Positions 51,722 through 62,550 of a DNA stretch of 64,000 nucleotides are shown here, in pieces. Source of the DNA: Pelargonium tetragonum. Lineage: Eukaryota; Streptophyta; Magnoliopsida; Geraniales; Geraniaceae. The stretch spans positions 62,001 through 126,000 of the forward strand of contig JAYMTL010000037.1 in the NCBI GenBank assembly GCA_036897445.1. The letters run 5' to 3'. The translations under genes were made by a program, and so were the position numbers. The stretch's first letter is position 1; every line of letters begins with the position of its first letter. The notes under the pieces are model-generated. The model saw nothing but the letters and a program-made list of their open reading frames with translations, was not told the DNA's origin and did not search any database.

Positions 51722-53960
51722 AAAAGTAAAAGGACTGAGGAGGCTCTCCCTTTCAAGCTGTTTGGCCCGTAGCTTCGTAAAGGGAATCCTTGTACTAAGA
51801 GAACTCGTTATAAGTGTTCAACAGAAGAGTTTTCTGATAAAGTCAAACCCAGGTTACATATAGGGGTTCGGTCTAGTTGAAACTTAAAATAGGGCTTCTG
51901 GCCTTATAAAGAAAGAGTGCCGTGGAATACCCATTCAAGGTAACTTATAAATATGTAGTAATAAGAGTTTGAATATGAATACCAAGACTGCCAAGAAGAG
52001 GGTCCGGGAAACTGATTGCAAGCTTTTGAGCATTGTTTATCAAAAAAGGGACTTGTTAAAAAAACACTAGTGAAAAATTCCAGTAAATCAAAATGAATTT
52101 AGCCGGAAGGTAAGTATACAATAAGAAGAACCCCTCAAGGGAAAATCACTGGACTTTAATCCAGAAAAAGAGTAAATACTGAAAGCGTACTCTTAAGATT
52201 AGAGTAAAAACTACCGCTTACACTTAGAAAGCTATTTAATAAATAATGTAAGATAAAAGAGAGAGAAACACAAGAGAATACTGAGGCGAGATTTTAGTAT
52301 AAAGGGGTATAGCTCTGGATACTAAAGATTTTTTCACAATAACAATAGGGATCCTTAAGTCCTTAAGCTACAATCTCCAGGAAAAAGAAGGAAGAGCGCT
52401 AAATTGCTCGACACAAAGTGAAGAAAACAGAACTTAAAAGCACAAGAATGCATAGAGTTTGCACCGAAACCCTTATCTTTTTAGAAGTATAAGGGGCTTC
52501 TCAATTACTGCTAAATCTTGTTACAGGCTCACAAAAACTAGGAGCCGTGGTGTTATCTTTGCTAGGAATCCCTAAAGTTATGATACCTTAATAGGTGCTT
52601 TAAAATTCTCCTAAATATAAAAAATAAGAGTTGCCAAATACCGAGACTTTAAACTTTTGCTAGGTAGGAATCCTAAAAATAGGTAAAGAAAGACTTTGAG
52701 TTTCTCAAATGAAACCAAGCTTTTGAATAGCTTTTTTTATTTAGAGAAGGGAATCCCCCTAGGAATCGAAAGGGAATACTATTTCATTATGCCATAAAGC
52801 CCCAAAATCCCGCTTAAATTATAGAAGCACTCTATCTATGTAAAAGACTCTTAAATTGCTAATTTGGAATCTAGACGCAAGTTACAATGGATTGATTAAT
52901 CTAAAACGAGTTTGGTTTTTCAAATACTTTATTGCTTTGTGCTTGTAAGTCGACGAGTGTACCCGGAATATACAAGTCTTTCTTTTTTTTATTACTGAAC
53001 CCCCTTATTGATCTTTATTTACAGAAAACCCTTGTACATAAAAGAGGGCTCCCTTAGGATGCTACATTTAACATATAAAAACCTTAAGCCTACCCTAGTT
53101 ATCCATAGAATTTCAATTTGAAAATCGGGATCCTCTTGCTCGGCACAGTCTCTAGAAAGCCTAAAGGTTCTTATATAGGACCCAATACCGGCTTGTATGG
53201 TTTCCCCAAAAAGTCTTAATTGCGTAGAATTACTTACCCTATACGGTTTCGTTCAACCGAGTCCAAACTCCTTAAGAAAGATGGGTACATCAACGCATGC
53301 TACTGAAAGGGAGCTCTTAATTAGTTATTGGTGTTCGAAGCCCTTGTTGTATCAATAGGAAAGACACCATTAGTCATGTTACTGATTTAGCTTAATAGAA
53401 GCCTGTGTTATTTATGCGTTCAAGTTACCTGCTTTAGGGTTCTTTTTCTTTTCTTGATTCGGAAAAGGGTTTAGTCTCTTTTTCGTAAACAAGCGCTTGG
53501 GATACTTTAAAATGACGTTGACAAAAGTTAGGTAGTATCCTTTTTTTCTAAGAGGTTGTAGTAAGGAATTTATATACTATTGCAATTTACTTACAAAAAA
53601 GGGATTCTTAGAGTACTTCTTAAATATAGAATTAGTGCTCTTACTTAATAAAGGAAACGAAAATCGATACTTCGAAATTCTCTTGCAATTACACTTAGAT
53701 TTAGATAGAGGGGACACTTTTCCTGCCCATACTGTACTTTTCACTACTGCTATTATCCTACGGGCCAAAGTAAAGAACTAAGGAAGAATATACCCTTATG
53801 AATCCCTATTGACTTGTATTTCTTTCTGCACCTTATAAATAAAAGGAGTTTGTCGAAATTATACTGTATATTCCCTATATCCGAGTATCCAAGTTAACAA
53901 ACTGACTAATAAATGATAGCGTGGGTGCCCCTTACCTTAAATTTGGGGGTTAGATATTTC
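51722..53960. other. Gene-free stretch, nothing recognised
   Basis: The minus frame 53577-53768 (63 codons) is unsupported. Background texture throughout. Confidence 0.5.
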
Positions 53961-53971
53961 AGTTCCCTACA

Positions 53972-54015
53972 AACAGAGCGGTTACCTGAGTGAGATTAAT
54001 CTCATCAGTTTTAGG
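53972..54015 (+). repeat. 14-bp palindrome beside a weak tRNA-like D-arm word
   Basis: TGAGATTAATCTCA (53991-54004) is a perfect palindrome. It follows GAGCGGTTACCTGAGTG, which recalls a class II tRNA D-arm (the family pattern is GTGGCTGAGTGG). No B-box follows. The palindrome is certain; the tRNA link is weak. Confidence 0.3.
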
Positions 54016-57000
54016 ATTGCTCTTTTCGGACTTAGTAAAGCAAAAGCAAAGAAAACCAACCCTACTATACTTACTATCTCCTACCCAGGCCAGGGTTAAT
54101 CTTCTCCTAGCTATTACTAGGCTGGGTCACTTAAAGCCTTTCTTATTTCCAAAATTTTCTTTTCTTTATTCTTTATAAAAGCTTTCTCCGATAGAAAAAA
54201 AGAGGACTTCCTCACGATTCCCTATTCCAGGGTAGAGACTCTCAGTTTACCTTATTCTTTCATTTCCAATACTAAGATTTTTATTCGCCCTTACCCACCC
54301 AGCTCTTTTTCCTAAAATTCCTAATAGCCCGGGGTTACCTATTTACTGGATTATAGTTCCTCTTGTTAACTGGAAAAGAGAGTTTATAGTTAGGGGAGAA
54401 AGTCTACCTATCTTTTAATTGAAATTAGACTTATATTATATCCGGGACTGAGAAAGAGAAGCTTTTAGTCTTTATGTTTCTAATATTTCTTATACTTCTC
54501 CCTCGGAAAGATTTTTAGAAAGGGTATCCCCTTAGAGTTATATTCCTTGAGTTTAGAACTTCCCGTTTATAGACTCCCAAATAACTTAGATAGGATAAGC
54601 TTGACTCTCGCTAGTTAGTCCTTGCAGCTCTAATCTGGAACAGCTAGCCAACCAATAACTTGCCAACTAAGAGTTTCTTTACTACTTAAGCAGGAAACCC
54701 AGAAACTCTGCCTTTTACTTCTTGTAAAATAAAAAAAGCTTGAGGCACTGAAAAGAATTTCTACCTCAAACAAAGATAAAAACCCTTTCTAAGCGCCTCG
54801 CTATAACCTTGTATTACTATATAAAACTTATGATTGAAAATGCCCGGATAATACGGAAAGAACCCCTTTTTCATTTAGTCTTTATCTTGCCAGTTTTTTT
54901 AATAAGATTTCTGCTAAGTTATTTCGGCTATAAACCACTTTGTATTATTAGGAAGGGCAACCCTTTTTTTTTTGTAGATTAAGAAAAGTTTCTTCACAAA
55001 AATATTATTTAGTGTAAACAAGGTTGGGATATTCGGGATAATCTTTTTAGCAATTAAAAAGAAGGAAAAAAACTAAAAGAAATGTTTTAATTAGGTTAAG
55101 GTAAAATACTATTAGTAAGAAAGTCTTATAATTAATATCAAATCAACCAATTGATAGGCCCTTAATCATCGAGAACAGCTAGTACAATCCTCCCCTTTTA
55201 TAAACACACGCAGAGCGCTGTAAAAGGATTAAGCGCCCTTTTAACGCGGACAACTTTATTAATAGAATTTCTATGCCACAGCACTCTTTTTAGTTTAACT
55301 TTTTGAAACCCAAAAAACACAACAGACCTCGCGAGTTCCTGTTCTGGGGAATCCTTAAAACAGGGGAGATTTAGTTTACGGGACTGGTCCTAGTAAAAGT
55401 CAAAATAACATGACACTGGATATCCTTTTGATAGCATAAAGCAAACAGGCGAAACTCAGGATCTTTTCTTTGTAAATTCTTTTGTCTGTACTTTTAATAG
55501 CTCTTTTTTGTGGGTATTGCCAGGAGTTACTTTCCTAACCGAGTCTGACCCAGTTAGGGCGCTTTCAAAAATTCTTTTTAAGAGTACGGTAGGAGCAGGG
55601 ACCTTTTAATCACAGGGAAATTATCAAGTTTTGATGGAAGAAAAACTTGTTAGACTTTATTAAAAAAGGGGAGACGTTTAGCTTATTTTACTCAGGGAAT
55701 ATCTTGGTAGTGCATTAGGAGAATACGGCATAATAAAAGAAACCTGTACCAGACTAGTTTCGGGGTTACCTATACCTATATATATACATTTTTAAATCCT
55801 AATTTCTTTCACTATTCAATCTTGTTCTTCTCAAATTTACAGTAATTTATAAAAATAGAAGCTGAAAAGGGGAATTAATAGGCGTAGGAGTTCCCACAAG
55901 GGCTACTTAGCAAAAATGAAAGTGTAACCCTTCTTTAGCACGAAAATTTACGGTCTAAAAGACAAAGGAGGTCCTGGCGGAAGTGCTTCATTATAGTACA
56001 GAAACCTTCTATTGAAACGGATATTCACTTGTAGTTGTTAGGATAAAAATTCCAGTAAGCGGGGGATAGTCTGTACAGGTTTCCGTTAGATTTTTCACCA
56101 CTACGAGGTTCTACCTTAATAATTTCTTATATACTGCGGTATATTATTGGCAGGAAACTTAAGACACAATACAAATTTGATACAAGAGTCGTTTATAAAA
56201 CTCGAGACTCTTTATACAGAGCTATATACTAACTATATTTTTATCAAGCTTCAATATATTAGCATATGTACTGTCTCTAATTTCTGACTTCTTTTTAAAT
56301 ATTTTATATACATAAAGAGCTCTTAATCCATAGAATTCTAATTATTAACCTTGCCTTGGAAAACACTTTTACACAACTCCGTTGGACAGGAAAAGTTGCC
56401 CTTAAGTAGCTAGGGAGGGCTTACTTTGTGGATTTCTTCTCTTAACTTTATATAAGAATCTAAAAATTTGTTTTATGAGGGACCCCAACAGAATCTAAAC
56501 TCTTTTTCTTTATTTAGTAACTTCTAACAAAACCTGGGTACTAAGTACTAAAAACTTTTTGGTGATTCTGAAAAATAGAGAGCGGTCATCCCCTCACTCA
56601 GTTTGTTGTTTTTGCAAAGTATTTTAAAATAAGACAAGTCCCCACGCGCTACAATTGTTATACTAAGTGAGTTGTCCTCAGAATGCTCGGCTTAGTTCAG
56701 CTCGAGGAATATTGTAAGATAAATAGAATTTCGATCTAAACAAGCTTTTGGGCAGTGTCGATAAAGTAATAGTCAAAGCTTAGTAATGAGATCCTCCTGC
56801 TGTGGTTCTTACCATAGGCGTCCTAAAAGGGATCTTTTGTTTTAATTAAAAGGGAAGCCAGAATTATAACGAAGGGTAGGGAACTCCGAGGATAGCAAAG
56901 TAAACGTAGCTTCTTTATAAAGAATAAGTTTAAGAGCCTTGGCATACGAGCTTAATTCCATCACTATACAAGAATTCTTTCATCAACAAATAAGAAAACC

Positions 57001-57399
57001 TTGCAGACTCCAATCTAAAAGATTTAACCCGACTTGAAGGAATCGCTTTAGTAGCGTTTAAATCTTTTGTAGGAGTCTCTCTCTAGATGGTTTCGACTTG
57101 TACTGCCATTTGATTGAGTATATTATACTGGCCCTACTATACTTTTAATCCAGTTTTATAGTGTTTACTGAACCGGGGATTCTGGATACTTCTGACTACA
57201 CGAAGTTGAATAGTATAATAGAAAATAAGGCCGGGTAGAAGAGTTTTTATTAAATTGAAGTTCTTTCACGAGGGATTGCAGAGATATTTTAGACATATTA
57301 AGTGGTATACTCTATTTATATTTAGAATTTTCCAGGTATGCGGGCATTTATGCTTTTTCTAGGGGAACCCGTCTTTTTAAAGAAAACGTATTTATCCCT
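54016..57399. other. Gene-free stretch; pyrimidine-rich patch at left
   Basis: From about 54050 to 54620 the plus strand is rich in CTTA, CTAT and TTCC words, with few TG. The plus frame 53990-54178 (62 codons) lies partly in it and is unsupported. The rest is background. Confidence 0.45.
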
Positions 57400-57710
57400 C
57401 TTATACTCCCTACTGATAAGAACTGAGTACAATACAATGAGGAATACGCCTTAGACTAAAAGAACTCTCTATACTATCTATATTACTCTATTACATTACT
57501 TAACTAATAGTAACTAATAAATGCCTAATAGGAATATAATAACAAATAAGAAATACAATCTAATACAATAAAATAAAAACTATGATACTATTTTCCTCTA
57601 CCCTCTAGAAAGAGTAACTACAACTAGCTACAGTACAGGAAGAATAAAACCTATACCGTTATAATACAGGTATCCCCTATTTAGTTACGTAAAAGGGATA
57701 TAACTACAAT
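57400..57710. other. A-rich, G-poor TA-dense block
   Basis: The plus strand holds runs such as ATACAATCTAATACAATAAA, with almost no TpG and few G. It is the most AT-rich stretch I noticed and resembles 961-1680 in style. No repeat partner was found. Confidence 0.35.
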
Positions 57711-60700
57711 TTCTAAGTTTTTTTCTGGGAAAAAGCAAAGATTGTTAGACAACTCAATATCAGGTAGAGCAAAAAGTTTTCACTATTCTGGGGTACTCGC
57801 AAAATTCCTGAAAAGGGAGCAAACTGCGGATATTAAAAAGCCTTGTACCTAACTGAGAAAAGCTTAGCGATATAAAAAACTAATAAAGCACTTTCAGTCT
57901 CCTTTGTGTTTATCCAAGAATAAGTAGAAATCTGAACAATAATATAGAATATAGGCAGCTGCTAGAAAGGAGGCTTAGTAGTACAAAATAAGTGGGAGCC
58001 CCTATTGAGAGAACTTGTAAAATTGAGGAGCTTGACTAGCTTTAAAAACCCGTGTGCATTTATTACACTTTTGTACGAAAGGTATCTCTTAGAAACTTAA
58101 GAATTCTCGAGTAATAATATAATAAAACAATTCTCTTCCCTTTTCTAAAAACTAAACCAGATGCCCTTGCTTATGTATATCTATATGATACTATTACCTC
58201 TTTCAGACATAGCGCTAAACTAGTCTAGGGCTTTTTGGTATTGTAATTTAAATTTTCTTTAGCCTTTCTAACAGGAATTCAGTACTTACTTTTTAGGAGT
58301 AATTAATAAAATCTAAGTGCCTAGGTATTAATGGCAACCCGGTGGGGGGTTATTAAAAGCCCCGCTTTTGCAAGGAAACTCCTATTTTTGCTTTGCCTAA
58401 GGGTTTTCGCGTGCTGGTAGAATTTATGGGTAGAGGAGAATCCGGTTTTTTTATATTTATATTGTATATATTGTAGGTGAGTATCTAAATTAAACAGATT
58501 TAGTAACTAAGAATATTTAATTGGGTTAAGAATCTCAGATCTGGGAATAATCAGGAGGACTCTTAAGCAAATTTCGGTTTATTTAAGCGCTGTAGTAGAA
58601 AGGTTTCATTTATAAACTGGATTCGAGTCGAGGAAAAAGCCTACGGTATAAGTATATAACAAAGTGGGTTCTCAAGGGTAAATCGGGGCCTTATCTTATC
58701 AAGAGGAGCCTCTGAGCTTTGGCTATATTAAATTATTATGTAAACAAGTGTTTGCAACTAAATTCTCCGAGGATTACTATTACAAATTACCCTAGTAGGC
58801 TAAGGGGTAAGTGCATAGCATGTATCTAGACCTATCTTAAAACCTCGCCCCTCGAGTGTTAACTAACTATATACCATATTATGCCAAAGGACTTTAAACT
58901 TATGTATAACCCGAATGACTCACAGTTTAAAGGCTAGGAAAAGTTTCGTATTGTAATATAATTGCTAATAAATTTCTTGTTTAAACCCAAATTCAGAGAG
59001 TTGTATATAGCGATCGCCGCCTCTTGCCCCCTGTAGAATTCTACTAGTTTTGCTTTTTTTAGAGGATTCCCGGGGCTACCAACCCTACATGAGGTGCCGT
59101 GTTAAAAGCGCTTTTAGAACTGAATTTAAGATACAACTTGTTCTCGTTAAAATAAGCTAGCGCGTATTTTACTCTATATTGGTATCGATTTGTCAAGATT
59201 CCTTTAAATAAAAAAGGAATTTCTGAGTTTTGACTTCTATTTTAGATTGGAAAACAGCAAACCCAGCTACACTCTAGTATCCGCTTTTAAGGATCTTCCC
59301 CATAAATAAAAGGTTAAAAACCTCTATTGTTAAATTATAGAGCTAAAACTAAAAAAAGGAGTTTGACTATTTAATGAGGTATTAATTCGAAAAGAAGGTT
59401 TCGAAATCTAAAGTAATTGCTGTAATTTCTTTTTAAGTCCTAGGTGAGGTTTTTCATTTCTAAATAGAAATAGAAGGGTGGGCTTTCCCGGGCTTTTTTG
59501 GTTGAGTTATACAACATCCGACCCCTATTTTGTATACTCTCGCAGGTTTAAGGCCCCTTAATAATGTAAAATTAAGAAAGAACTCGGATATAAGGAACCC
59601 TGTTCTAGCGCTTGCTTTTAATTAACTAGGAAATAAAAGACTTATAAATAAAGAGATCCATTATTCACCTTTAGGAGCAAGTAATATAGAAACCTGGATT
59701 TCCTAGTGTAATTGAGTAAAAGTAAGTTTACACCTAGATTTTCTTTTAGGATATTCTTTCTATTTGTAGATAAGAAGCCAGAATCTATGAGCTTCCTAAA
59801 CGTGCTCTTTATCTTTTAGCTGGAATCCAACAACTAAAAAAATTTAGTATTATAGGTTTAACCCGAGAGACTATGAATTCAATTTATTGTTTAAGTCTGA
59901 ACTATTGCTAATACAAAAAGTAGCAGTGTATCTACAAGGATTCCCACGATGGGTTTAAAGTTTTGTTACATAATTATAGAGTTTCCACTAAAGAAATTTT
60001 GTTTTAGAGGCGCGTTCCTTTTGGAGACCCTTACATACTAAGCTAAGGGATTTTATAAAAAAGGATATCCCAACTATTTAAGATTTTTAAATTTAAGAGT
60101 CGCAAATTTCCTTTGAAAGAAGCTCCACTTAAATTTGTCCTTGAAAACAGATATCAAGCCTCCAGCTCCACAGGTTTTATGCTTAGCAGTGCTTTTTTCG
60201 TCTTCTTACACATGTAAAGGCTTCTTTCCTCTCATTCAAGGGTCAACAGGATGCCCCAGCTTTTTGGTTATTTCGATTTATCAGAATATATACATAGCTA
60301 CTCACCCGGAGTTCTGGTTTGAGTTATACGCGTAGATAAATTGCTATGGGGAGATTTTATGTAACCCTTTTCAGTACTATACCATAAGCAAAGGCAATCT
60401 AAAAGTGAGTATCCCTTCGTTTTTAACCGCAAAAGAGTAGGTCGAGTGAATATAAATAAAAGTAGAATTCATAACTTCCAAATACTCCGGATTAACTAAG
60501 GGATCCGACTACACCGATAAAGCAGCGCTTCTTTAACTTGCCAAAACCCGTACTTATAATATATCTAATAGGAGTACTACCGTAATACTATCTGACGGAA
60601 GGTTTGGTAGCAGGCTAAAAAACTTAAGATAAGGGGTCCTTTTAATATTCGTATAAAGCGAGGATTTCCTATGCTTTTTATTCGCCGGATTTTCCGCGCC

Positions 60701-62460
60701 TATCTTAAGAACTCAAAAAAATAGAAAAGATCTTCGCCTCCGCAAGAGTTAGGGTTTTACTTGTTCTTATTTGACAAAATATTTATACAACTTCCCGAAC
60801 TAGAGTACCCCGTTGTGGAAAAGTACTAAGGCTATTGCTTTCTTTTTAGTTTCATTCTTGTTTTACTATATGGAGGATGGAGGGCCCCTTTAGGGGTCAA
60901 TTTTCTTTAGATTTTGTTATTAAAATTTTATAGGATCCTCCGGGTTCCCTTGTTTTATATTAAAATTTCTACAAGGCTTTCTTGACAATTCCTTATCGGG
61001 CTCTTGCCCTTTAGTTGAGTCGAGAACAGGTTTTAACATAAATATATCCAAGGTTTTCCTGGGTTATGCAGGCTCACTATATAATAAAGTTTAGTTACTG
61101 TATCCTTTTATTCCGGAATCCCCTATAATTGTAGTCCTCGTAGTAATTGAAAAACTTCCTTCCTCTGTTGTTTAAGCAACAAAAATCTATCGGAGGGCCT
61201 TTTAGGAAGCTTATGACACCTGTTAGGGACCCCTTGTACATTTCTTTCTTTTTCGATAACTTTAGCTGTGGAAGCCTTAGTAGATATATAATAGTAACGC
61301 TTAATGCTTAATAAACCCCGCTCACTTAGGAAAGGGTTTCCCAGACGTATATATTATAGGGTGACATAGATCCGGGGCTTAACCTTACGTCTAGAAATGT
61401 ATAAGGACTTCCGTTCTAGGATAAATTGAGTATAAACTATAGAAAGAAGGAGATCTTTACAATTTTAGGTAATAACTCAAGCAAATGGGGAGACTTTAAA
61501 TAGACGCACAAGTACGAGCTTTTACTTTAAATTTAGTATCATACTTTTATCAAGCTAAACACCCTTCCGGTTGAATCATGTAAACTCGCTTTTCTAGTCA
61601 GAGTTTTCTTTACAAAGCAGCGAGCCTACTAAATTATACCACAATAGGATTTTCTACTTACAATTAGGAGTTATAACAAGTAAACTACTCGGCCCGAGAG
61701 ACTCGAGTAGGAGCCCTAAGATACAGTACACCCGACTTTAAAATTAACACTATCTTAGTATTGAATATGCCACTTTATTCGGTTTTAGTTACGCGAGACC
61801 CAAAAATGAGAATTTTGAGGAGCTTTTCTTTTATGTAATGTTAAGCTCTTTTTGCCGTATTCTAGGATTGGCTTAGCCTTTTTTAGCCCCTGTGCTCTAA
61901 GAAAATGAAAGAAATTCTTATAAGTAATTACATTACCTACACCAGCTATACTCTTTTTATTAGTATTAAAGCGGGCCTGTATAATAAATATAAAGGAAAA
62001 TTCCCTTGTATAATGAAAAGTTAAGGGGTGCTGTAGGTGGGTTAAACTAAGAAATTCCAGGAACTCCTGATTAAAACAACTTTAAATACCAGGCTAATAA
62101 GGTTCCGCAGCCAGTTATAGTAAAATGATTAAGCTCCAAAAAGTTCTCGAACTTACAAGGGAATGCCCTTAAGTCTAGTGACAATGCACGGGGATATATA
62201 GAATAAGAAAGATAGTATAGAGAAATGCGAGGGTTCGAGTGGGCATATAGCTCGAGTTTTTGCTAGAGTTCCCCTTTTTGATAAGGTAAATGTATAGGAG
62301 CCCTCTGTTAATTTACTAGCTAATACCGATATAAGAGTAAATGGATCCTATTAAATTTATTTCATCGTAGTCAAGCACTCCTAAGTACTCCACTAAGTTA
62401 AAGAAAGCTCTAATATAAGGGTTCTCAATGGAAAATCACTTAAATAGAAGCACAACTTTT
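57711..62460. other. Gene-free stretch, nothing recognised
   Basis: The plus frame 60135-60335 (66 codons) ends with THPEFWF, which briefly recalls cytochrome oxidase subunit 1, but the surrounding residues do not fit. A 13-base minus-strand match to GGTAATGTAATTA lies at 61925-61937. Otherwise background. Confidence 0.5.
61925..61937 (-). repeat. Dispersed word GGTAATGTAATTA (13-base match)
   Basis: Minus-strand member of the GGTAATGYAATTAA set, differing at the last base. It lies about 590 bases from the plus-strand copy at 62523, so the two form a loose inverted pair. Confidence 0.45.
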
Positions 62461-62499
62461 ATCTAAGTTGTAGTAGTATCTCCTACACGTTATAACCAA

Positions 62500-62550
62500 G
62501 AGTTTTAGAGCGTAATACCTAAGGTAATGTAATTAAGGTTCAAATCTCGT
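62500..62550 (+). pseudogene. tRNA-like relic containing the dispersed 14-base word
   Basis: TTTTAGAGCG (62503-62512) resembles the 3' half of a tRNA D-arm, and GGTTCAAATCT (62537-62547) is a full B-box. The spacing C25 to G53 is 27 bases (class I: 28). Between them sit the near-palindrome AATACC-TAA-GGTAAT and the complete word GGTAATGTAATTAA (62523-62536), which abuts the B-box. No acceptor stem, T-stem or anticodon stem pairs convincingly. This is the one place where the dispersed word and a tRNA-like relic coincide. Confidence 0.4.
62523..62536 (+). repeat. Dispersed 14-base word GGTAATGTAATTAA, next to a B-box
   Basis: Exact member of the set also found at 31275, 34229 and 44462. Here it ends exactly where the B-box GGTTCAAATCT begins. 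Confidence 0.5.

Noticed and set aside
60135-60335. Possible cytochrome oxidase subunit 1 trace (YQ......THPEFWF)
   Set aside because: The HPE motif is preceded by YQ at nearly the right distance, but the intervening and following residues do not fit the family and no neighbouring segment continues it.
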